Below, piece after piece: positions 8,673-16,349 of a DNA stretch of 43,641 nt; position 1 is the first letter of the stretch, and each line of letters opens with the position of its first letter. The stretch covers positions 1 through 43,641 of the forward strand of contig JACAEQ010000132.1 of the NCBI GenBank assembly GCA_013388755.1. Direction: 5' to 3'. The position numbers were made by a program, and so were the translations under genes. The notes beneath the pieces are model-generated. The model worked only from the letters and a program-made list of their open reading frames with translations, searched no databases and was not told the origin of the DNA. The stretch is from Chloroflexota bacterium. Lineage in GTDB: Bacteria > Chloroflexota > Chloroflexia > Chloroflexales > Roseiflexaceae.

Positions 8673-9090
8673 CATGGGCCGTGCCACCGACTGGTGTAGC
8701 AGATCCATTTTCCCTCCCCGTCGCCCGGTACCAGACTCACGATGCAACGCGTTGTCGTTGCTCACGGTACTGCGCTGAGGCGCAGTGGGGCGCCGGTCGG
8801 TCACCCCTGAAGCACGACTGGCACTGGCATCCCGGCAGGTGTCACAGCAGTTACTTATTCTAACGCCGGTCGGTCACCCCTGAAGCACGACTGGCACTGC
8901 TCTCAGCCGCGCCGCTGGCGGGCGTATGGAGCGGTACGGGCCTCGGCACGGTGGAGACGTTGTAGATCGAGCCCAGGTTAGGGACGCGCCAGCGGCGTCG
9001 TGCTGCAAGGCTTGGCTGGACGGCGGTTTACACACCTTCAAATCCCCCCTCATCAGGTTCTTATATTTTGGTTTTGGTTGTCAATGCTTT
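8673..9090. other. Intergenic region with no recognisable gene
   Basis: This stretch lies between the pseudokinase-glycosyltransferase gene and the sigma-factor remnant. Apart from the two-unit direct repeat at 8791-8899 I see no gene, tRNA or terminator. Base composition becomes noticeably more AT-rich after about 9040. Confidence 0.5.
8791..8899. repeat. Two identical 36-bp direct repeats separated by 37 bp (CRISPR-like geometry)
   Basis: Bases 8791-8826 and 8864-8899 are identical over 36 bp, starting CGCCGGTCGGTCACCCC and ending CGACTGGCACTG, with a unique 37-bp stretch between them. Repeat and spacer lengths fit a minimal or relict CRISPR array. No cas gene is in the window and no third unit is visible. 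The repeat does not end in the frequent GAAAC/GAAAG, so a plain duplicated sequence is also possible. Confidence 0.45.
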
Positions 9091-9119
9091 TTCACTCAAC
9101 TCTTGATTAGTTCCATAAT
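9091..9119 (+). promoter_or_regulatory. Possible promoter of the sigma-factor remnant
   Basis: TTCACT (9091-9096) and CATAAT (9114-9119) are separated by 17 bp, within a locally AT-rich stretch upstream of the ribosome-binding sites of the leader ORF and sigma fragment. Confidence 0.4.
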
Positions 9120-9177
9120 GTCCTCAGTCTTTGTCCCCAAGACAGCCTGTCAGGCATTCTCTTTAGTAGGAGGACTC

Positions 9178-9204
9178 GTGTCACTAGAGGAAGAAGGGTT
9201 GTGA
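9178..9204 (+). CDS. Possible 8-residue leader peptide overlapping the sigma-factor start
   Basis: A GTG at 9178, preceded by a strong AGGAGG (9168-9173), encodes MSLEEEGL and a TGA at 9202-9204. The stop overlaps the GTG start of the sigma-factor frame (GTGA), a typical translational-coupling arrangement. No independent function can be read from eight residues, and it may just be the entry site for ribosomes. Confidence 0.3.
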   Translation: MSLEEEGL

Positions 9205-9316
9205 TAGAAAACATTCCTCAACTGAAATTGCCTGAAAGTGAATCAGGGACTTACGATGAGTTCGTGTCCGTGTACTATGCGCCTATCTATCGATACATCT
9301 TTAGACTCGTCAGGGG
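9201..9316 (+). pseudogene. ECF-type RNA polymerase sigma factor, N-terminal fragment
   Basis: From the GTG at 9201 the frame reads about 38 residues, including YDEFVSVYYAPIYRYIFRLVRG. This matches the start of region 2 of ECF (sigma-70 family) sigma factors. The homology then ends abruptly at the IS21-type end sequence starting at 9317, and the rest of sigma regions 2 and 4 is not found after the element. The gene therefore appears truncated by insertion followed by deletion. The identification rests on a short segment, but the Y-x3-IYRY-x-FRLV pattern is characteristic. The gene kept its promoter-like sequence and ribosome-binding site. Confidence 0.6.
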
Positions 9317-9336
9317 TGTCAGTCATCGGGTTATAC

Positions 9337-9406
9337 TGCACAGGTCGTCGTCGGCAATAGTGCACAATCGTCGGCAATGCTGCACAATCGCCGGCAACCC
9401 TGCACA
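9337..9406. repeat. Terminal tandem repeats of the IS21-type element
   Basis: Two 20-bp units (9361-9380 and 9381-9400) and one 24-bp unit (9337-9360) share TGCACA and TCGGCAA/CCGGCAA cores. Such repeats are the transposase-binding sites of IS21-family ends. Confidence 0.75.
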
Positions 9407-9477
9407 CCGCTCGTCACTCCGCCCGGAATCCGGTATCCTCCTGAAAGGCTCTCGCGTTCTGCGGATCAGGAGGAGTT

Positions 9478-10510
9478 ATGGCTGGGAGGAGAACCGCCTT
9501 TATGGATATTCGCAATCTGCTGCGCCATTTGCAGACATCGTCCAATGTGAGCGCGATTCAGCGCGCCACCGGGCTCAATCGCCGCACCATTATGCGCTAC
9601 GGAGGCGCAGGTCGATTTCGGCACCGCCGGCCGGCTGGTGGACCCGACGACCGGCCAGCTGCGGAAGGCCTGGGCGTTTGTCATGACCTTGGCCTATAGC
9701 CGCCATCAGGATGTCGAGTTTGTCTTCGACCAGACGCTCCCAACCTGGATTACCCTCCATCGCAACGCGTTCGCGTTCTTTGGCGACGTGCCGCAGCGCA
9801 TCGTGCTGGATCATCTCAAAGCCGGGATTACCCGCGCCTGTTTTGATGACCCGCTGGTGCAGGCCACCTATCGCGAATGCGCCGAGCATTATGGCTTTCT
9901 CATCGCGCCATGCGCGCCGCGCACTCCCGAACACAACGGCAAAGTCGAACAAGGCGGCGTGCATTACGTCAAACGCAACTTTCTGGCCGGCCGCGCGCTA
10001 ACGACGTCGCTTCAGGCCAATGCGGACGTGCGCACCTGGTGTCATACCGTCGCCGGTATGCGCAACCATGGCACGACCCACGATCCGCCGCTGCTGCGCT
10101 TTCACGCCCATGAGCAGGCCGCGTTGCATCCCTTGCCGGCCAGCCCGTATGACCTGGCCATTTGGAAACGGGCCAAACTCCACCGCGACTGCTACGTCGT
10201 GTTCGAGCAAGCCTATTATTCCGCACCGTTTCGCCTCATCGGCCAGCAGCTCTGGGTGCGCGGCGGCAGTCAGGATGTCCGGCTGTATACGTCCGACTAT
10301 CTGCTGGTAGCGACCCATACGCGCGCCCAGCGCCCAGGCGACCGCCTGAGGCATCCCGACCATTTGCCGCCCGCGAAAGCGCCGGACGTGTTGTGGACGC
10401 GGACGACCTGTCAGGCGCTGGCCGCCGAGGTTGGCCCAGCGACGACCGACCTGGTGCAGACCCTGTTGGCCGACCCGACCATCGACCGCCATGCGATGAT
10501 TGACACCTGA
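9478..10510 (+). pseudogene. istA: istA transposase pseudogene (internal deletion, frameshift, C-terminal loss)
   Basis: The start at 9478 follows AGGAGGAG and encodes the N-terminal HTH of IstA (MDIRNLLRHLQ...GLNRRTIMRY). At about 9600 the frame changes, and the sequence resumes one frame over with EAQVDFGTAGRLVDP. Roughly 100 codons normally between these points are missing. The catalytic-core residues remain: D in VDFG, D in RIVLDH and E in GKVEQGG. The C-terminus stops early at HAMIDT, where IstA proteins usually continue for several dozen residues. The gene cannot make a complete transposase, and the istB ATPase partner is absent. The exact sizes of the losses need alignment to an intact element. 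Confidence 0.85.
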
Positions 10511-10627
10511 ACGTGCCTGACTTGATGCATATGGGTGTTCTCCCCTATCGCCGCGGCTCGGTCTGTGCGATCATGCAGAAGAGTTCCAGTGTGCATTGGC
10601 GCAATCGGCGCCGATTCGAGGTATTCC

Positions 10628-12513
10628 ATGAGCTTTTCCAGCCTGCTGACCGTTGATCAGGCGACGTTTGCCGACGAGTTGCAGTTTGTGATGGAATGTT
10701 TCAGTGAGGTGCTGCACGAATCGGGTGAGCCGGAGCTGGCGCGCGCAATACGCGGGCTTGCCGGCGAGAAGCCGCTGGAACTGGCCGATGGCGCAACCGA
10801 GCGGCTCATCCAGGCGCTTTCTATCGGGTTCCAGCTCCTTGGTATGGTCGAGTAGCGGGCGGCAATCCAGTACCGGCGCAATATCGAGACGAGCCAGGGG
10901 CTTGCCGCAGTGCCTGCGCTCTGGGGAGATACATTGCGCCATCTCGAGTCCCATGGCATCGCAAGCGAAGCGATCGCCGCCGCGCTTCCCGACATCAGGG
11001 TTGAGATTGTGCTGACGGCTCACCCAACCGAGGCGAAGCGAGCGACAGTGCTTGAACACCATCGGGCGCTCTATCTGTTACTCGTGAAACGGGCCGATCC
11101 ACGCCGGACGCCCTATGAGCAGGATGAGATCCGCCGTGAGGTGCTGGCGATTCTCACGGCTCTCTGGCGTACCGGCGAGATATTTCAAGCCTGATATTGC
11201 CTCCGAACGCCGGAATAGTGTTTACTATCTGCGATCGGTCTTTCCCACTGTTCTACCGCTCCTCGACGAGCGGCTCCGCCAGGCATGGCGCACCGCCGGT
11301 GACGATCCGGCCCTGATCGCCGATGCGTCCCGCCTGCCCCGCATTCGGTTCGGCACCCGGGTCGGCGGCGATCGCGACGGCCATCCGCTCGTGACGGCCG
11401 ATGTCACGCGGGAGACGTTTGCCGAATTGCGCCTGCAGGCCCTCCTCTTGCTGCGGGATCAACTCCAGGATCTTGCGCGCTTTCTCAGCCTGTCGGATCA
11501 ACTTCAGACCCCGCCCGCGGCATTCCTCGAGCATATTGCTGATACAGCCGTTCGTCCTGGGCCGGCCGGCGCCGCAGCCGTGAATCGTAACCCGAACGAA
11601 CCCTGGCGGCAGTGGCTCAACCTCATGATCGCGCGCCTCCCCCTCTCACCCGACGATCCCGATCGCTGCTATCGCGATCCCGCTGAATCGCGACCTGTTG
11701 CTCCTCGTCGAGTCGCCGGGGATGATTGGCGCACGGCGGCTTGCCGATCAGGTGGTGCAGCCGGTGATCCGGAGTCTACGCACGTTCGGTTTCCATCTTG
11801 CGGCGCTTGACGTACGGCAGAATAGCCGTTTTCACAATCTTGCCCTCGGCCAGCTGCTCTCCGCCGCTGGTTCTGCCGAGCATAACGTAATCGAATGGAG
11901 CGAGGCGCGTCGCCTGGCGCTACTGGAAGCGGAACTGGACTCGCCGCGGCCATTCACGCGCGCCGAAGCCAGTGTCGGGCCGGAGGCCGATGCCGTGCCT
12001 GGCGCCTGCCGGGCGATTGCTGCAGAAGTGCGGACCAATGGCCCGGCAGGTGTGGGCGCCCTGATTGTCAGTATGACCTGCAGTGTTGCCGATCTCCTGG
12101 TCGTCTACCTGTTTGCCCGTGAAACTGGTCTGCTGATCGATACTTACATTCTCAGCAACGCGGCGACGAGCATTGCCATTGCCGATCCGGAGGTAATGGG
12201 CCGGTACGCAGATCTTGTCGAAGACCCGATTCTGCGTACGGCGATGTTGCAACGTATTCGTGCCGAGTATGAACGCACGGAGCGGATGCTCGAACCTGTG
12301 TACGGCGCTCCCCTTGCTGTGCGACGACCAAACGTTCATGTGATGGTGCAGGCGCGCTCCGCTGGCTTGCGGGTGTTGCACCGGCAGCAGATTGCCCTGC
12401 TGCGACGCTGGCGTGGGAGCGCTGCGAACGATCGCGCGGATGCGGCGACGCTGGTGCCGCAGTTGTTGCTCACAATTAACGCAATTGCCGGCGGGCTCGG
12501 GGCGACCGGCTGA
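10628..12513 (+). pseudogene. ppc: Phosphoenolpyruvate carboxylase pseudogene
   Basis: Segments of PEP carboxylase appear in order: the N-terminus from the ATG at 10628, TAHPTEAKRATVLEHHRAL with its catalytic His near 11020, RIRFGTRVGGDRDGHP near 11350, FGFHLAALDVRQNS near 11800, and the C-terminal GRYADLVEDPILR...AIAGGLGATG. It is broken four ways. A TAG at 10853-10855 stands where MVEERAA would be expected. There is an extra base near 11186, another frame change near 11682, and a large deletion near 12140 that joins GLLID to ILSNAATS. The deletion removes roughly 300 residues with the conserved GYSDSNKDGG and FHGRGGSxGRGGGP active-site loops. The enzyme normally makes oxaloacetate from PEP and bicarbonate, and this copy cannot. 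Confidence 0.93.
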
Positions 12514-12590
12514 TTGAGGCGAGACGCCCTCGCACGCTGCTGAGGGCGGGACGCCCTCACTCCCAGCGTGACGGCATTATGAGAAGACTT

Positions 12591-12816
12591 AGTACCAATA
12601 CCTTTCAAATAAGGCGTTCTGCACCGCACCGCCCCCCACCCGACCTCCCCCTGCTGGGGGGAGGAGTCGGACCTTACTGCGAGGCAGATATGATCATCGC
12701 CGCGCATATCCACCCGACCTCCCCCCGCTGGAGGGAGGAGTCGGACTCCCTCCCCCGGAGGGGGAGGGCCGGGGTGGGGGTGACGGGCGTATGTGAAAGG
12801 TATTGGACTCAGTACC
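12591..12816. repeat. MITE-like element A with 13-bp inverted ends
   Basis: CCAATACCTTTCA (12595-12607) and its exact complement TGAAAGGTATTGG (12794-12806) enclose about 190 bp of C/G-rich internal repeats (CCCGACCTCCCC, GGAGGAGTCGGAC, GGAGGGGGAGGG). No ORF of note is inside. The inverted arms make it a candidate non-autonomous element or a large hairpin. Confidence 0.5.
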
Positions 12817-12966
12817 TATCCGAAAACCCATGGGCATGCTGTCATGGCGAGGAGCGCCAGCGACAGCGTGCAGCGAGCGAAGCGTAGCTGAAGCAATCGA
12901 GCGGCGCGAGAGGAGATTGCTTCGCTCGCGCCCGCCATGACAGTGACCATCTGGTGTTCGGACAGG
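12815..12966. mobile_element. MITE-like element B, copy 1 (152 bp)
   Basis: Ends CCTATCCGAA (12815-12824) and TTCGGACAGG (12957-12966) are near-perfect inverted repeats. Inside lies a palindromic TGTCATGGCGAGGAGCG...GAGATTGCTTCGC...CGCCATGACA arrangement of the type dispersed in many bacterial genomes. A second copy with the same end signature is at 35503-35675. It abuts element A. Confidence 0.6.
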
Positions 12967-12986
12967 CTCGTAGTTGACAGACATAC

Positions 12987-14666
12987 TCAGGGGTTCTGCC
13001 GCAGATCGCCACGGATCTCGCGGGCACTCCGCAGATACCAGCGATTGACCCCCGCGAAACGCCCTTCGCGTCCAATGATCAGTTGTGTGGCAGGCGCTTC
13101 GTCAGGCGCAGGCGTAGCGAGGCCTCCCAGATCGGCAACGGCGACGTGCACAAGCAGCGGCTGGTACAGCACAATGCTTGGCGCGAGCTCGACCCAGCGT
13201 TCCTGGAACTCGGCGTAGGCTGCGGCGCGATCGGCGATATCGCTGGTGCGCCGGGCGCCGGCGAGGAGATCGTCAATGGTGGCATCTTCGAGCCCGGCAT
13301 AGTTGCGCCCACGCGCCGCCTGGCTCGAATGCCACAACTCGTAAATGTCGGGATCGGCGCCGAGACGCTGCCAACCGTGGAGCGCCAGCGTAAAATCATG
13401 CCCCTCCAGGCGGCGCTGCAACTCAGCCGGTTCGACCTGCTCAACATCAATGCGTACGCCGATGGCTCCGAACTGGCGTGCGATCTCTTCAGCTACCGCG
13501 ACCCGGGCAGGCGAGCCGTCGGTGATCAGCGACAGTGCCAGTGGCTGTCCATCGCGGGCACGGATGCCGTCACTCCCGAGCGCATAACCCAGCGAGTCGA
13601 GGGTTGCCGCGGCCCGCTCCGGATCGGCCGGGTACCAGACGACGTCCGGCGCTTCCGCCCACCAGCCATGCAAAACGGGCGTATCGAGCCGCACGACCTG
13701 ATTGTTGAGCGCCTGCGCAATGAGCGCATCTTTGTCAAGCCCCCCGGCAAGCGCCCGGCGCAGGCCAAGATCGGTTAGCGGCCCGCTGCGGAGATTGAAC
13801 GTCAGCACCGTCAGGTTGTCGAGCAGCGCCACATGGCGCGCCAGCCCGCGTGGCAGGTTCATTGAAGCCAGGCTACTGGCGCCGGAGAATGCCATCCCTT
13901 GAATGTCGCCACGGGTCAGCGCGGCAAATGCAGCCTGTTCGGTTTCGAAAAAGCGCAGTTCGATCGTATCGAGGAAGGGACGAGGACCGAAATAGCGCGC
14001 ATTGGCGCGCAGCAAGGCGTGGGTGGCGTCAATTTCCACCAGCTGGTATGGGCCAGCGCCAACCGGAATGCGACTGAATGGAAGAGATGCCCATTGTTCG
14101 GGCGGAATATCGCGCAGCAGGTGGGACGGCAGGATCGGAAAACCGGTCAGGCGCAGAAACGGTGCAAATGGCGCCTCAAGGCGACAGCGCACGCTCCGTT
14201 CCCCGGCACGATCGATCAGCACCGTGCGCCAGACAGCGGCGACATTTTGATCGCCGGCAAAGGCCGGCCCCTGGACGGTACGCAGAGTGAAGAGCACATC
14301 GTCAACGCTGACCGGCGCGCCATCATGCCAGGTCAGGCCACTGCGCAGGGTGAACGTGTACACCGTACCGGTTTCATCGATCGTCCACGACTCGGCGAGT
14401 GCAGGGGCTGGTAAACCATCCGGGCCGGTACGGGTCAGGCCGGCAAAGATCAGCGCCTGAAGATCAGCAGCGACCGGATCGGTTGCCGGATCGGCGATCA
14501 GCGGGTTGAGTTGTTGCGGGATGCCAACGACCCCTTCGATATAGTCGCCACCCGCAAGCGGGCGCGCAACCGAAGCGCGAGTGACCGCCAGGTAACCCAT
14601 CAGGGCCAGCACCAGCAGGGAACTGATGGACGCGATCAGGATCTGCCAGCGAATGCGGCGCGCCAT
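12987..14666 (-). CDS. ABC transporter solute-binding protein, peptide/opine type (SBP_bac_5)
   Basis: The 559-residue protein starts with a membrane anchor or signal segment (WQILIASISSLLVLALMGYLAV, about residues 7-28). It follows the family 5 extracellular solute-binding pattern: LNPLIADPATDPVAADLQALIFAGLT, then LAESWTIDETGTVYTFTLRSGL-TWHDGAPVSVDDVLFTL. Such proteins deliver oligopeptides, nickel or related ligands to ABC permeases on the outer face of the membrane. No lipobox cysteine is obvious, so an N-terminal helix probably anchors it. No permease or ATPase gene is in the window, so it is either an orphan or uses a transporter encoded elsewhere. It starts 7 bp after secG ends and is probably co-transcribed with it. 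Confidence 0.88.
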   Translation of the reverse strand: MARRIRWQILIASISSLLVLALMGYLAVTRASVARPLAGGDYIEGVVGIPQQLNPLIADPATDPVAADLQALIFAGLTRTGPDGLPAPALAESWTIDETGTVYTFTLRSGLTWHDGAPVSVDDVLFTLRTVQGPAFAGDQNVAAVWRTVLIDRAGERSVRCRLEAPFAPFLRLTGFPILPSHLLRDIPPEQWASLPFSRIPVGAGPYQLVEIDATHALLRANARYFGPRPFLDTIELRFFETEQAAFAALTRGDIQGMAFSGASSLASMNLPRGLARHVALLDNLTVLTFNLRSGPLTDLGLRRALAGGLDKDALIAQALNNQVVRLDTPVLHGWWAEAPDVVWYPADPERAAATLDSLGYALGSDGIRARDGQPLALSLITDGSPARVAVAEEIARQFGAIGVRIDVEQVEPAELQRRLEGHDFTLALHGWQRLGADPDIYELWHSSQAARGRNYAGLEDATIDDLLAGARRTSDIADRAAAYAEFQERWVELAPSIVLYQPLLVHVAVADLGGLATPAPDEAPATQLIIGREGRFAGVNRWYLRSAREIRGDLRQNP

Positions 14667-14673
14667 TGGATCG

Positions 14674-14937
14674 TCAGATCAGCCCGACGAGGCCGATCAG
14701 GCCGGCCGGCGTCGTGCTCGAACTCCAGATCGGCAGGCTGGCGATCAGGGCCAGCACCAGAAAAACGACCCCCAGGAGAATGGTCGCCTGGTGAATCGTC
14801 TTTTCGATGCCCCGCCTGGTGCGGTAGATCGATGAGGTGTCGCGCTGCTGCAAACCGGCGGTGCGCCCTTGCAGCACGACGAGGAAGGTGAGGGCTGCGC
14901 TAACAAGAATAAGTGCACTATAGAGAGCAATTTCCAC
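14674..14937 (-). CDS. secG: Protein translocase subunit SecG
   Basis: The 87-residue protein has two hydrophobic helices (about residues 3-21 and 50-69) flanking a short polar loop. That loop holds the conserved LVVLQGRTAGL segment and a Gly/Arg-rich RTRRGIEKTIHQAT stretch, as in SecG. SecG assists the SecYE channel in the inner membrane. The C-terminal tail (TTPAGLIGLVGLI) is unusually hydrophobic. It is the first gene of a two-gene unit with the solute-binding protein, reading from a promoter just upstream. Confidence 0.9.
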   Translation of the reverse strand: MEIALYSALILVSAALTFLVVLQGRTAGLQQRDTSSIYRTRRGIEKTIHQATILLGVVFLVLALIASLPIWSSSTTPAGLIGLVGLI

Positions 14938-14976
14938 GCCAGGTTCCTATCTGTACGAATGTAACCGTGAGGCGGT

Positions 14977-15005
14977 ATTATAGCATTGGCGCAATTACGG
15001 TGCAA
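14977..15005 (-). promoter_or_regulatory. Promoter for secG and the solute-binding protein
   Basis: A perfect TATAAT (14982-14977) with TTGCAC (15005-15000) at 17-bp spacing reads on the minus strand, about 40 bp before the secG start. The -35 box matches only three of six positions. Confidence 0.55.
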
Positions 15006-15030
15006 GGTAACCGTTTACAGGCTCCAGATG

Positions 15031-15140
15031 TACGTGTTCCCGATCGGGGGTCTGGGGAAAGCCCCCGGGTCAACGAATCGGCGGCGGGTCGGGATGCAGC
15101 TTGCGACGTCAAAACCATTCGTTCGAGCAGTGTGAACCGT
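15031..15140. repeat. Dispersed intergenic repeat, family 1, copy 2
   Basis: Shares TACGTGTTC, CGATCGGGGGTCTGGGG, AATCGGCGGCGGGTCGGGA and a terminal AGTGTGAAC with the other copies. The orientation of its first block is opposite to that at 19281-19405. The rest of 15141-15352 shows no gene. Confidence 0.65.
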
Positions 15141-15352
15141 TCCCTGTAGATTGAGTCTTGCGCGAATGTTAAGTCTGTGATAACATCACGCCATCTCCTT
15201 CTCCTCTCTTCTCTTGTTCGGGGCGTCTGGCAGGGCCAGGCGCCTCGAACGATTCATGCGGGCGACGCACGTAACAGCGTTTCTTGCCTCCGGCAGAGCG
15301 GAATTGACGCTACCACGCAACGCGTGTCGCGGAACACAGGGGACGCAGTGCA

Positions 15353-15378
15353 GCGCCCGGCAGGGCGCCCGGGCCCTG
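15353..15378 (-). terminator. Possible hairpin terminator after the esterase gene
   Basis: Two alternative perfect stems overlap here: GCGCCC/GGGCGC (15353-15368) and CAGGGC/GCCCTG (15361-15378). They start 5 nt beyond the esterase stop. No T-run follows, so it may instead act as an mRNA-end hairpin. Confidence 0.35.
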
Positions 15379-15382
15379 CGCA

Positions 15383-16321
15383 TCAATCGGCAGCGCGCAG
15401 CGCTCGATCGTACAGTGGCAGCGTCAACGCGATGAAGCGATCCGCCGTACGCCAGCTATGATCCCCATCTGGCAGCACCGGATCCGCCAGCGCATTCGCG
15501 AGGCCACGCGCCTTCAGGCAGGCCAGCAGATGCTCGCCGCGATAGTAATTCGATTGCCAGGGCTCGTGCTGCTCGGGCCCGTAGCTGATGATCCAGGTGA
15601 CGCGCTGCAGCGCTCTGGTCTCGCCGCGCAAAATCAGGTTGGCGGCATTGTGCCGCGCAACGAATATGGTATCGCGTGGAACGCCATACGCGGGGTCGAA
15701 CATTGGATTACCGACGACGCGATCACGCTTGCGGACGCGCCGTCCATGATCGCATGCATACAGAAAGGTCCCGTCGTAGGCTCCGGCACACGCGAACAGG
15801 TCCGGGCGACGCGCAGCCGCAGACACCGCCATAGCGCCACCCAGAGAAAAGCCGGCGACGCCACGCGCCCGCCCACCTGTGATCACGGGAAAATGCTGAT
15901 CAACATACGGTAGCAGGTCATCAAAGAAAAAATCGGCAAAGCGCCCGCTGCCGAGGCCGGTTGTTCCGTTCGCCAGTGCAGGTGCCCGCATATTGATCAG
16001 CATACCGGGGACGCGATTATCATCGCTCGATGTGCCGGGGAAGACCAGCACCAGCGGCCCGACGCGCCCGGCAGCGCGTTGCTGCTCATAGACATCAATG
16101 ACTGTCGTTCCACCCCGCGAAGCGTCTTCGAAAGGATTGACCCATTCGCGCTCGTGACCACGCAGGAGATAGAGCGCCGGCGCACGCCGGTAGTCATCAA
16201 CATCGGGCGGGATGTAGATATAGAAGCTGCGCGAAATCCCAAGCGCCGGGCTGAAGAACGTGACATGCCGCGCTCGCGGATCATACACTACCGGGAGCGC
16301 GGGCGGATGGACATCTGGCAC
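15383..16321 (-). CDS. Putative esterase, alpha/beta hydrolase (esterase D/mycolyltransferase type)
   Basis: The 312-residue protein matches the Esterase-family layout. An N-terminal beta-rich part (RSFYIYIPPDVDDYRRAPALYLLRG) is followed by the nucleophile elbow GFSLGGAMA (Ser near 155), an oxyanion-type FPGTSSDDN segment, and a C-terminal GDHSW histidine. This is the family of S-formylglutathione hydrolases, feruloyl esterases and enterochelin esterases; the substrate here is unknown. No signal peptide is evident, so it is probably cytosolic. It starts 28 bp after the upstream kinase gene and is likely co-transcribed with it, although a functional link is not obvious. Confidence 0.8.
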   Translation of the reverse strand: MPDVHPPALPVVYDPRARHVTFFSPALGISRSFYIYIPPDVDDYRRAPALYLLRGHEREWVNPFEDASRGGTTVIDVYEQQRAAGRVGPLVLVFPGTSSDDNRVPGMLINMRAPALANGTTGLGSGRFADFFFDDLLPYVDQHFPVITGGRARGVAGFSLGGAMAVSAAARRPDLFACAGAYDGTFLYACDHGRRVRKRDRVVGNPMFDPAYGVPRDTIFVARHNAANLILRGETRALQRVTWIISYGPEQHEPWQSNYYRGEHLLACLKARGLANALADPVLPDGDHSWRTADRFIALTLPLYDRALRAAD

Positions 16322-16349
16322 AATGACACTCTCACGCGGATCAGTCGAG

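Larger units (their letters stand above)
9317..10510 (+). mobile_element. IS21-family insertion sequence remnant
   Basis: The left end begins about TGTCAG at 9317 and carries the multiple terminal repeats typical of IS21 elements: TGCACA...CGGCAA units at 9337-9360, 9361-9380 and 9381-9400, plus a partial TGCACA at 9401. A deleted istA gene follows. There is no istB and no matching right end before the ppc pseudogene, so the element lost its right part. It lies between two broken host genes. Confidence 0.8.

Noticed and set aside
8926-9204. 92-codon plus-strand frame running into the sigma-factor start
   Set aside because: It has no family resemblance and crosses the probable promoter; only the final GTG-MSLEEEGL part has a ribosome-binding site.
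10535-10855. A separate 106-codon gene starting upstream of ppc
   Set aside because: From 10628 onward it is the ppc N-terminus cut by the TAG at 10853, and the upstream extension has no coding character.
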